Shown here in pieces: positions 27,301 through 34,193 of a stretch of 64,000 bases of DNA. Both the position numbers and the translations under genes were made by a program. Position 1 is the stretch's first letter; every line of letters begins with the position of its first letter. The notes beneath the pieces are model-generated. The model saw only the letters and a program-made list of their open reading frames with translations, ran no database searches and was not told the origin of the DNA. Source of the DNA: AC-37 sp036389835 (lineage in GTDB: Bacteria; Actinomycetota; Thermoleophilia; Solirubrobacterales; Thermoleophilaceae); NCBI GenBank assembly GCA_036389835.1, contig DASVWC010000087.1:13207-77206 (forward strand). Direction: 5' to 3'.

Positions 27301-27523
27301 GGCGATCGAGGCGCGCGTGATGGTGACCGAGCGGATGAGGCCGCTGCGGATCGCCGGGCGCACGGTGCACCAGGTGGGGCTGCCGTACCACTGGGGCTAC
27401 GCCGGGCTCAGCAGGGGCGACTCCGCCAACGACCTCCTGCACCTGTCGCTCGACTCCAACGTGCACATCCAGGAGTCGAAGGCGGCGACCTGCGACGTCC
27501 GGCCGGGGCGGCGCCCGCGATGA
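24399..27523 (+). CDS. fdhA: Formate dehydrogenase catalytic subunit, selenocysteine-containing, with a one-base frameshift
   Basis: Molybdopterin formate dehydrogenase of the FDH-N/O type, about 1041 residues if read through. The N-terminal [4Fe-4S] motif is CPFCAVGC...GRLCPKG. At 24951-24953 the frame meets TGA in the context N-Q-A-R-I-TGA-H-S-S-T-V, exactly where FdnG-type enzymes have selenocysteine (NQAR-x-U-H). The same frame continues with TSFGRGGATGFQQDLQNA, then SNMAECHPVGFQW and DPRFTRT. A SECIS-like hairpin follows the TGA. At about 25777 one base is missing (LLLGNVGRPGGG, then frame change to IMALRGHASIQGSTD), after which the family sequence continues to the stop. No clear Tat signal. 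The GTG start at 24399 is downstream of TAAGGT. The frameshift is either a sequence error or an inactivating mutation. First gene of an fdhABC operon. Confidence 0.9.
24951..24983 (+). promoter_or_regulatory. Selenocysteine UGA codon and SECIS-like hairpin
   Basis: TGA at 24951-24953 is followed after 11 nt by a perfect 7-bp stem GGTCCCG (24965-24971) / CGGGACC (24977-24983) closed by a GGTCT loop (24972-24976). From memory of E. coli fdhF, its SECIS has the same 11-nt spacing and a GGUCU-containing apical loop bound by SelB. The hairpin lies within coding sequence, as is normal in bacteria. Confidence 0.88.
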
Positions 27524-28308
27524 GCCGGGTCGGCTTCTTCACCGACACGAGCGTCTGCATCGGCTGCAAGGCGTGCGAGGTCGCCTGCAAGGAGTGGAAC
27601 GGCGTGCCCGACGACGGGCTGGACTGGACCGGCGACTCCTACGACAACTCGGTCGACCTCGGCGCCAACCGCTGGCGTCACGTCTCGTTCGTCGAGCAGC
27701 TGATCGACCCGAAGGCGGGGGCGCCGGCGGCGGCCCAGCCGGAGTTCCGCTGGCTGATGAGCTCGGACGTCTGCAAGCACTGCACTCACGCCGCGTGCCT
27801 CGACGTCTGCCCGACCGGCGCGCTGTTCCGCACCGAGTTCGGCACGGTCGTGGTGCAGCCGGACGTCTGCAACGGCTGCGGCTACTGCGTGCCGGCCTGC
27901 CCGTTCGGGGTGATCGACAGGCGCGAGGACGACGGCCGCGCCTGGAAGTGCACGCTCTGCTACGACCGGCTCAAGGGCGACCTGGAGCCGGCGTGCGCGA
28001 AGGCGTGCCCGACCGACTCGATCCAGTTCGGGGAGCTCGAGGTGCTGCGCGTGCGCGCGCGCGAGCGCGTGGAGGAGCTGCACGAGCGCGGGGTCGGCGA
28101 GGCGCGCCTCTACGGCGACGACCCGAACGACGGCGTGGGCGGGGCGGGCGCGTTCTTCCTGCTGCTCGACGACCCCGAGGTGTACGGGCTGCCGCCCGAC
28201 CCGGTGGCCGGCACGCGCGAGCTCCCGGCGATGTGGGCGAGCGCCGCGGCGGCCGCGGCGCTGCTCGGAGCGGGCGTGGCGGCGGCGCTCCGCGGCGGGC
28301 GGCGATGA
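27520..28308 (+). CDS. fdhB: Formate dehydrogenase iron-sulfur (beta) subunit
   Basis: 262 residues, ATG overlapping the fdhA stop by 4 nt (ATGA). Four [4Fe-4S] ferredoxin-type Cys clusters are visible: CIGCKACEVACKEWN, CKHCTHAACLDVCPTGA, CNGCGYCVPACPFGV and CTLCYDRL...PACAKACPTDS. This is the pattern of FdnH/HybA-type electron-transfer subunits. The C-terminus ends in one hydrophobic helix (MWASAAAAAALLGAGVAAAL) that would anchor it to the membrane. It passes electrons from the formate dehydrogenase catalytic subunit to the membrane subunit encoded next. Confidence 0.93.
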   Translation: MSRVGFFTDTSVCIGCKACEVACKEWNGVPDDGLDWTGDSYDNSVDLGANRWRHVSFVEQLIDPKAGAPAAAQPEFRWLMSSDVCKHCTHAACLDVCPTGALFRTEFGTVVVQPDVCNGCGYCVPACPFGVIDRREDDGRAWKCTLCYDRLKGDLEPACAKACPTDSIQFGELEVLRVRARERVEELHERGVGEARLYGDDPNDGVGGAGAFFLLLDDPEVYGLPPDPVAGTRELPAMWASAAAAAALLGAGVAAALRGGRR

Positions 28309-29210
28309 GGGGCGAGGCGCGGGTCGTCCCGCCGGCCGAGCCGCGCTCCTACTACGGCCGCCCCGTCGTCAAGGCGCCGGTCTGGAAGCCGGAGGTCCCG
28401 TTCTACCTGTTCGCCGGCGGCCTGGCCGGCGCGTCGGCGCCGCTCGCGTTCGGCGCGCAGCGCGCGGGCAACGACGAGCTCGCGCGCGCGGCGTGGGCGT
28501 GCGCGATGGCCGGCCTCGCCGCCAGCCCGCCGCTGCTGATCGCGGACCTCGGCCGCCCCGGGCGCTTCCTGAACATGCTCCGCGTGTTCAAGGTCACCTC
28601 GCCGATGAGCATGGGCACGTGGCTGCTGAACGCGATGGGGGCGGCCACGACCATGGCGGCGGCCGGCTTCCTCACCGGGCGCGCGCCGCGAGCCGGCCGC
28701 GCGGCGGCCCCGGTGGCCGCGGCGCTCGGCCTTCCCCTCGCCACCTACACGGGCGTCCTGCTGGCCGACACGGCCGTGCCGGTCTGGCGCGAGGCGCGCC
28801 GCGAGCTGCCGTTCGTGTTCGCGGGCAGCGCCGCCGCCAGCGCCGGCGCGGCGGCCGCCCTCGCCGCGGGCCCCCGCGCGGCCGCGCCGGCCCGGCGGCT
28901 GGCGGTCGGCGGCGCCGCGGCGGAGCTGCTCGCGGGCGAGCTGATGGAGCGCCGGCTCGGGGAGCTGGCCGAGCCGTACCGCCGCGGCCCGGTGGCGCCC
29001 CTCGCGCTCGGCGCCAAGGCGCTGACGGCGGCCGGCGCGGCGCTGATGGCGGCGCGCGGCGCGCGCGGCCGCCGCCCGGCCGCCGCGGCCGGCGGGCTGC
29101 TGCTGGCCGGATCGCTGCTCGAGCGCTGGTCGGTCTTCCGCGCGGGCTTCGCGTCGGCGGCCGACCCGCGCTACACCATGGGCCCGCAGCGCGAGCGCGC
29201 GCGGCGGTAG
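28305..29210 (+). CDS. NrfD-family membrane subunit of formate dehydrogenase
   Basis: 301 residues, ATG overlapping fdhB by 4 nt. It is a polytopic protein with about eight hydrophobic segments. The NrfD/PsrC signature is clear in the first third: FYLFAGGLAGASAPL, then IADLGRPGRFLNMLRVFKV followed by TSPMSMGTW. NrfD proteins carry no haem and hand electrons from the four-cluster subunit to quinone, replacing the cytochrome b subunit of the enteric enzyme. The C-terminal half is very Ala/Gly/Arg-rich but keeps the hydrophobic pattern. Last gene of the operon; selA, selB, selC, selD and fdhD/fdhE are not within the window. Confidence 0.88.
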   Translation: MRGEARVVPPAEPRSYYGRPVVKAPVWKPEVPFYLFAGGLAGASAPLAFGAQRAGNDELARAAWACAMAGLAASPPLLIADLGRPGRFLNMLRVFKVTSPMSMGTWLLNAMGAATTMAAAGFLTGRAPRAGRAAAPVAAALGLPLATYTGVLLADTAVPVWREARRELPFVFAGSAAASAGAAAALAAGPRAAAPARRLAVGGAAAELLAGELMERRLGELAEPYRRGPVAPLALGAKALTAAGAALMAARGARGRRPAAAAGGLLLAGSLLERWSVFRAGFASAADPRYTMGPQRERARR

Positions 29211-29213
29211 CAT
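29208..29213 (+). promoter_or_regulatory. -10 hexamer TAGCAT, leaderless arrangement
   Basis: TAGCAT overlaps the stop codon of the NrfD gene and ends 6 nt before the ATG at 29220. The downstream gene may therefore have its own promoter. Confidence 0.4.
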
Positions 29214-29219
29214 CGCGCG

Positions 29220-30461
29220 ATGGAACGACACGCATACTTCTTCAAGGGCGCCCGCTACCTCCGCTACAACCTCGACACCGACCTCGTCGACGTCGGGCCG
29301 GATGACATCGCGCGCTTCTGGCCCAGGCTGCCCGCCGAGTTCCAGAGCAACCTCGACGCCGTCCTGAACTGGGGCGACGGCCACGCGTACTTCTTCAAGG
29401 GGCCCCGCTACCTCCGCTACGACGTCGACAACGACCTCGTCGACGTCGCGCCGGTCGAGATCTCCGCAAACTGGCCGAAGCTCCGCAACGACTTCCAGGC
29501 CGGCGTCGACGCGGCGGTCAACTGGGGCGACGGCTTCGCGTACTTCTTCAAGGGCCGGCTCTACTGCCGCTACAACATTGACGCGGACGTGGTCGACGTG
29601 GGCCCGACCGACATCTTCCCGAACTGGAAGCTGCCGGAGGAGATGCACAGCGGCATCGACGCGGCCGTGAACTGGGGCGACGGCCACGCCTACCTCTTCA
29701 AGGGCGCGCGCTACGTGCGCATGAACATCGCGACCGACCTGGTCGACGTCGGGCCGACGGAGATCTCGCGCTTCTGGACCCACCTGCCCGCCGAGTTCCA
29801 CAGCGGGCTCAGCGACGTCGTCAACTGGAACCTGCGGCTGCACTGGGAGCGGCGCAGCGACGACGAGCGCTTCCGCTACGTGATGGAGCGGCTGGTGGAC
29901 CACTACGGCTACCCGGACACCGGCGCGGCCGGCCTCGTGGGCAACCTCCACGCCGAGTCCCAGGTGATCCCCACCCGGATCGAGGGCAGCGCGACGGCCA
30001 CGCCGATGCGCGCGAAGAACTTCCAGGGGCGTACGACGGACTTCAGCGCCACGGACGTGATGAATCGCAGCCAGCGCGCGGGCGTCGGCCCGGTCAAGCC
30101 GGGCATCGGGCTGGCCCAGTGGACGTCGGGCACCAGGCGCAGCGGCCTCTTCAACCACCCCTTCGCCGGCGACGCGCTCGGGGCGCGCGTCGTGTTCAAC
30201 ATGGAGGCGCAGCTCGACTACCTGGTGCACGAGCTGCGCAACTCGTTCGGCGGCGTGGAGCGGGTGATCGCGAACCCCGGCGTGACGGTCGACGACGCGA
30301 GCGACGAGGTGGTCTACAACTTCGAGGTCCCGGGCTCGGTGCTCCAGGGGCGCCGCAAGCGCCCGCGCACGGACCCGCAGGTGCAGGGGGTCTTCCGCGA
30401 GCGCCGCCGCTTCGGCCAGCGCGCGCTGAGCGTGTACCGGGCCGCGATCCCCGTCCGCTGA
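29220..30461 (+). CDS. Hemopexin-like repeat protein fused to a phage-tail-lysozyme-type domain
   Basis: 413 residues. Residues ~1-205 are four hemopexin-type repeats of about 50 residues. Each begins A-Y-F/L-F-K-G-x-x-Y-x-R, continues with D-V-x-P-x-x-I and ends in N-W-G-D-G or V-N-W. This would be one four-bladed propeller. Residues ~215-400 resemble phage tail lysozyme (Phage_lysozyme2-like): RFRYVMERLVDHYGY, GLVGNLHAESQ with the candidate catalytic Glu, and GIGLAQWTSGTRRSGL. No signal peptide is present, so release would need lysis or another exporter. Possible roles: a contractile-system or phage-derived cell-wall hydrolase, or an effector with a propeller targeting domain. It follows the formate dehydrogenase operon by 9 bp but is functionally unrelated. 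Confidence 0.8.
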   Translation: MERHAYFFKGARYLRYNLDTDLVDVGPDDIARFWPRLPAEFQSNLDAVLNWGDGHAYFFKGPRYLRYDVDNDLVDVAPVEISANWPKLRNDFQAGVDAAVNWGDGFAYFFKGRLYCRYNIDADVVDVGPTDIFPNWKLPEEMHSGIDAAVNWGDGHAYLFKGARYVRMNIATDLVDVGPTEISRFWTHLPAEFHSGLSDVVNWNLRLHWERRSDDERFRYVMERLVDHYGYPDTGAAGLVGNLHAESQVIPTRIEGSATATPMRAKNFQGRTTDFSATDVMNRSQRAGVGPVKPGIGLAQWTSGTRRSGLFNHPFAGDALGARVVFNMEAQLDYLVHELRNSFGGVERVIANPGVTVDDASDEVVYNFEVPGSVLQGRRKRPRTDPQVQGVFRERRRFGQRALSVYRAAIPVR

Positions 30462-30495
30462 GCGCCGGACGCCGGCGCGCTGCCACGATGGCGGC

Positions 30496-31074
30496 GTGAC
30501 CGAGCTGCTCGACATCGAGGGCGCCCTCGACGCGGCGACCGCCGCCCGGCTCCGCGATGAGATGAGCGCGGCGGCCGGGACCTCGGCTGGGGTGCTGGGG
30601 GCGAAGCCCGGCGAGCGGGCCGAGTCGAGTGCGCGCAGGGCCACGCGGGTCGAGGTGTCCGGCGCCGGCCGCGCCGCGGTCACGCGGCTGCTGGAGGAGC
30701 TGCGGCCGCGGGTGGAGGCGCGCTTCCGCCGCCCACTCGACGGCTTCGAGGAGCCGCAGTTCCTGCGCTACGGGCCGGGCGACTACTTCGTCGCCCACCA
30801 GGACGGCAACACGCCGCTCGTGCACGACGAGTCGCGCTTCCGCAAGGTGTCGGTCGTGATCTTCCTGAGCGAGCAGTCCGGGGAGCCGGCCCCCGGGACG
30901 TTCGGCGGCGGGTCGCTCGTGCTGCACGGGGGGCCGGGCGGCCCGCTCGAGCTGGCTCCCGCCCCCGGGACGCTCGTCGCGTACCCGTCCGAGACCACGC
31001 ACGAGGTCCTGCCGATCACCCACGGCGAGCGCCTCACGGTCGTGTCGTGGTACCGCGACGAGTCCGGGCGGTGA
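30496..31074 (+). CDS. 2-oxoglutarate/Fe(II)-dependent dioxygenase (prolyl-4-hydroxylase-like)
   Basis: 192 residues, GTG start. The iron-binding triad is visible as H-Q-D in FVAHQDGN and the distal His in ETTHEVLP, with the 2-oxoglutarate-binding Arg in GERLTVVSWY. The jelly-roll strand FLRYGPGDYF precedes the motif, as in the P4H family. Bacterial members hydroxylate proteins or small molecules; the substrate is unknown here. No signal peptide. It starts 35 nt after the hemopexin gene. The last 41 bp overlap the converging BNR-repeat gene. Confidence 0.85.
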   Translation: MTELLDIEGALDAATAARLRDEMSAAAGTSAGVLGAKPGERAESSARRATRVEVSGAGRAAVTRLLEELRPRVEARFRRPLDGFEEPQFLRYGPGDYFVAHQDGNTPLVHDESRFRKVSVVIFLSEQSGEPAPGTFGGGSLVLHGGPGGPLELAPAPGTLVAYPSETTHEVLPITHGERLTVVSWYRDESGR

Positions 31075-32326
31075 TGCCGTCGGCCGCGAAGATCGTCGTG
31101 GAGAAGTCCAGGAAGCTGTCGTAGCGCCCGTTGAACCAGAGCACCGGGTTGCCGGGGTGGCCGAGCGGGCTGATCGGGCGCCAGTTGTTGGTCCTCGACC
31201 TGCGGGTGACCGCGGTGGTCGACCAGGTCCGCCCCCCGTCCGGGGTCCGCCAGATCTCCACCTCCGCCAGCGCGTGCCCCGACCGTCGCGACACGTAGAC
31301 CACGCTCGGGTCCTCGTGGTCGAGGCTCGCCCCCCCGAAGTAGAAGCCGCCGCCGCGGCCCTTCCCCGCGGGCACGACGTCCCGGTCCTCCCAGCGCTTG
31401 CCGGTCCAGCGCGCGTAGTGGTAGACGCCTCGGTGCTCGCGCGGGTGCTGGCGCACGTAGACGACCACCGGGTGCCGGTCGGGCCCGACCGCGACGTCCA
31501 TCGGCCACGAGTCGCCGCGCTTGCGGCTGTAGCGGTACACGACGCCCGCCCGGCGGTAGTCCACGCCCCGCGCGATCGTCCCGACCCGCTTGCCGCGGTC
31601 GTCGTGGATCGTCCCGTCCTGGCCGATCCTCAGGAAGTACATCGACGTGTCGCCGCGGTTCGGGTGCGCCTGCGTGAACGCCATGTAGACGTTCTTGCCG
31701 TCGCTCGCGTACTTGACGTAGGGCCGCTTGCCGGGGATCGCGCGCACCACGTTGCGCGGCTTGCTCCAGACCTGGAAGTCCTTCGTCCACGAGAAGCTGG
31801 GCCACCAGCTCCCGCCGCGCCAGAACAGCCAGACCTGCCCGTTCTTCATCTGGATCGGGTTCGGGTAGTTGGCGCCGCGCTGCGGCTGCCCGCGCAGCGG
31901 CGGCGTGTTGCGCGGCAGTGTGCGGACCGGTCCCCAGGCCCGGATGTCGTACGGGCGGCGGCTCACGCGGTAGTACATGCGATAGCGGCGGACGCGCGGC
32001 ACGAGGTGGTTCTGGTGGGGGGCGTAGAACGCCGCGATCCGCCCGTCGCGGCGGACGATCAGGCTCGGGTGGTTGTGGTCGTCGCTGCCCATGTAGTCGA
32101 GCGTCGAGCGACGCACGCGCCCCCTGCGGTCGATCGAGCCCACCTGCACGAGTCCGTTCGGAGTCGCCCAGCCGAAGAAGGTCTGCCCGCGCGCGTAGAC
32201 CGCGCGGGGATCCCCGAAGTAGGACCAGGCGCCGCGGCTCACGCGGTCGGTGTCGGCGCAGGCGGCCGCCGGCACCAGCAGTGCGGCCAGGAGCGGCGCG
32301 GCGGCGAGTCGTCGGCCGGTGGTCAA
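31034..32326 (-). CDS. Secreted BNR-repeat beta-propeller protein
   Basis: 430 residues from a TTG start. Signal peptide MTTGRRLAAAPLLAALLVPAAACA. The mature part is a beta-propeller of the BNR_4 type: repeated W-x-x-P blades, the HNHPSLIVRRDGRI segment, YPNPIQMKNGQVWLFWRGG, and the Asp-box-like S-x-D-G-x-x-W (TPDGGRTWS). Families with this fold include polysaccharide lyases and sialidase-like glycan binders. The conserved His/Arg/Tyr-rich loops (HQNHLVPRVRRYRMYYR) would suit a carbohydrate-active role, but no catalytic assignment can be made from sequence alone. It is tail-to-tail with the 2OG oxygenase gene (41-bp overlap). Confidence 0.78.
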   Translation of the reverse strand: MTTGRRLAAAPLLAALLVPAAACADTDRVSRGAWSYFGDPRAVYARGQTFFGWATPNGLVQVGSIDRRGRVRRSTLDYMGSDDHNHPSLIVRRDGRIAAFYAPHQNHLVPRVRRYRMYYRVSRRPYDIRAWGPVRTLPRNTPPLRGQPQRGANYPNPIQMKNGQVWLFWRGGSWWPSFSWTKDFQVWSKPRNVVRAIPGKRPYVKYASDGKNVYMAFTQAHPNRGDTSMYFLRIGQDGTIHDDRGKRVGTIARGVDYRRAGVVYRYSRKRGDSWPMDVAVGPDRHPVVVYVRQHPREHRGVYHYARWTGKRWEDRDVVPAGKGRGGGFYFGGASLDHEDPSVVYVSRRSGHALAEVEIWRTPDGGRTWSTTAVTRRSRTNNWRPISPLGHPGNPVLWFNGRYDSFLDFSTTIFAADGITARTRRGTTTRP

Positions 32327-32386
32327 GGGCGCTTTCTACCTCATGCGCCGGGCGGCGGCGCGAGGCCGGTGCGCGCGGCCGGCGCA

Positions 32387-32392
32387 TAGGGT
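32387..32392 (+). promoter_or_regulatory. -10 hexamer TAGGGT, leaderless arrangement
   Basis: TAGGGT ends exactly 7 nt before the ATG at 32400 and defines the start of the PrsW-family gene. Confidence 0.5.
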
Positions 32393-32399
32393 GGGGCGC

Positions 32400-33620
32400 A
32401 TGCGATCGCCGGGCACAGCACCCGCGCCGCGACGGCCGCGACGGCTCAGGGCCGCGCTCGGCGTGCCGCTCGCGCTCGTGCTGCTCTTCCTCCTGGCGGC
32501 GTTCGGGCCGGCCGCGTTCCTGGCCGGGGCCGCCCTCGCGCTCGTCCCGCTCCCGGTCTACGTGTTGCTCGCGCTGTGGATCGACCGCTACGAGCCGGAG
32601 CCGCGCCTGCTCCTCGTGCGGGCGTTCCTGTGGGGCGCGGGCCCCGCCGTCCTGATCGCCCTGATCGTGAACAGCGTGGGCCAGGAGATCGTCGGTGCGG
32701 AGTTCGGCGAGGCCGTCGGCGAGATCTACGGCGGCTCGGTCTCCGCCCCGGTCGTGGAGGAGAGCGCGAAGGCCGCGGCCCTCTTCGGCGTCTACCGCTG
32801 GCGGCGCAGCGAGCTCGACGGCGTGCTGGACGGGATCGTCTACGCGGCGATGGTCGGGCTCGGCTTCGCCACGATCGAGAACATCCTCTACTACGGAGAC
32901 GAGGTGGTCGAGGGCGAGGTCGGCGTCGGGCTGGTCTTCGTCATGCGCGGGATCGCGTCGCCGTTCGCGCACCCGGTGTTCACCGCGATGACCGGGATCG
33001 GCCTGGCGATCGCCGCCACGTCCGCCGCCGCCGCGCGCCGCCGCCTGGCGCCCGTCGCCGGGCTGTTCGGCGCGATGCTGCTGCACTCGGCGTGGAACAC
33101 GTCCGCGATCGACGGCACGGCGTTCGTGCTCACGTTCGTCGCCGTGATGTTCCCCGTGTTCGTCGCGCTGATCGTGGTCAGCGTGGTCGCGCGGCGCCGC
33201 GACGGCCGCCGCGTGGCGGCCTACCTCGGCCCCGAGGTCCAGCGCGGTCTGCTGAGCGCCGAGGACCTAGCTTCGATCTCCACGCTGCGCGGCCGGCGCG
33301 AGGCACGCCGCGCGGCGCGCGCCAGCGGCGGCCGCGACGCGGCGCGGGCGCGCGTGGAGCTGCACCGGGCGGCCACGGACCTCGCGTTCCTCCGCCACCG
33401 GGTCGCGCTCGGCCGCCAGGACCCCGACGCCGCCGCCCCGGCCTGGGACGAGGCCGACCTGGTCAGCCGGATCGGCCGCCTCACCGGGCGCCTGCCGACC
33501 CCGCCGCCCGGGCCTCCGCCCCCGCCGCCCTCACCGCCGCCGGACTGGTACCCGGACCCGTCCGGGCGCTTCCGGCTGCGCTACTGGGACGGGTACGCGT
33601 GGACGGGCCACACGGCTTGA
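32400..33620 (+). CDS. PrsW-family intramembrane metalloprotease with C-terminal DUF2510
   Basis: 406 residues. About eight membrane segments carry the PrsW motifs: VVEESAKAAALF (EExxK), FATIENILYYG (FxxxEN), SPFAHPVFTAMTG (His) and LLHSAWNTSAI (HxxxN). These residues bind zinc in the membrane. The family cleaves anti-sigma factors such as RsiW in Bacillus; the target here is unknown. After an Arg-rich cytoplasmic helix region and a Pro-rich linker, the protein ends in a DUF2510 module (DWYPDPSGRFRLRYWDGYAWTGHTA), a Trp-rich actinobacterial domain of unknown binding role. It is coupled to the next gene by a TTGA overlap. Confidence 0.9.
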   Translation: MRSPGTAPAPRRPRRLRAALGVPLALVLLFLLAAFGPAAFLAGAALALVPLPVYVLLALWIDRYEPEPRLLLVRAFLWGAGPAVLIALIVNSVGQEIVGAEFGEAVGEIYGGSVSAPVVEESAKAAALFGVYRWRRSELDGVLDGIVYAAMVGLGFATIENILYYGDEVVEGEVGVGLVFVMRGIASPFAHPVFTAMTGIGLAIAATSAAAARRRLAPVAGLFGAMLLHSAWNTSAIDGTAFVLTFVAVMFPVFVALIVVSVVARRRDGRRVAAYLGPEVQRGLLSAEDLASISTLRGRREARRAARASGGRDAARARVELHRAATDLAFLRHRVALGRQDPDAAAPAWDEADLVSRIGRLTGRLPTPPPGPPPPPPSPPPDWYPDPSGRFRLRYWDGYAWTGHTA

Positions 33621-34030
33621 GCGGCCGACCGGGCGGCAGGGGCCCGGGACGCATCGCCCTGCTCTTCGTCCTGGCGTTCGTCGCGACGGGCCTCCTGGCG
33701 CTGCTCCTCGAGGAGGCGGGCGACGACGCGGCGCTCGCGGCGGCGGTCGCCGCGATCGCGGTGCTCGTCGGCTCGTGGGTGCGCGTGTGGGTGCTGGCCG
33801 TGCGGTCGGGCACCGACGAGGACGCGCGGAGCCGCCTGCGGGACCGCATCCGCCCGCACGTCCCGATCATAATCGCCGCGCCGCTGGTGATCGTCGCGGC
33901 GCACCCGTGGGGCACGGTGAGCTACGCCGTCGCGCTCGGGATCGGCATCCTCTGCCAGTTCCTCTTCCTCCACTCGCTTCTGGTGGCGAACTTCGTGTGG
34001 CGGTGGCGGGCGCGGAGGAGGGCCCGGTAG
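33617..34030 (+). CDS. Small membrane protein following PrsW
   Basis: 137 residues, TTG start in a 4-nt overlap with the PrsW stop codon. Four hydrophobic segments: about residues 12-30, 38-60, 82-98 and 102-125. A charged cytoplasmic loop lies between the second and third (RSGTDEDARSRLRDRIRP), and the C-terminus is Arg-rich. Not recognised as a named family. Strict coupling suggests it acts with the protease. A hairpin follows the stop codon. Confidence 0.68.
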   Translation: MSGRPGGRGPGRIALLFVLAFVATGLLALLLEEAGDDAALAAAVAAIAVLVGSWVRVWVLAVRSGTDEDARSRLRDRIRPHVPIIIAAPLVIVAAHPWGTVSYAVALGIGILCQFLFLHSLLVANFVWRWRARRRAR

Positions 34031-34043
34031 ATACGGCGAGCGA

Positions 34044-34062
34044 CCTCGAGTCATTGTCGAGG
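34044..34062 (+). terminator. Hairpin after the PrsW operon
   Basis: CCTCGA (34044-34049), loop GTCATTG, then TCGAGG (34057-34062): a perfect 6-bp stem 14 nt after the stop. There is no T-run; a weak intrinsic terminator or mRNA end is possible. Confidence 0.35.
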
Positions 34063-34193
34063 CCAAGCGGCAAGTCACCTCACGTATGCATCAGACAGTC
34101 GTACGCCCGGAAGTTCGCGGTGCGGCACGGCGGCCCGGCGCGGCGGGTTAGACTTGCCCGGGTGCGGCGCTCGCCGCGCCGGGGGCGAACAAG

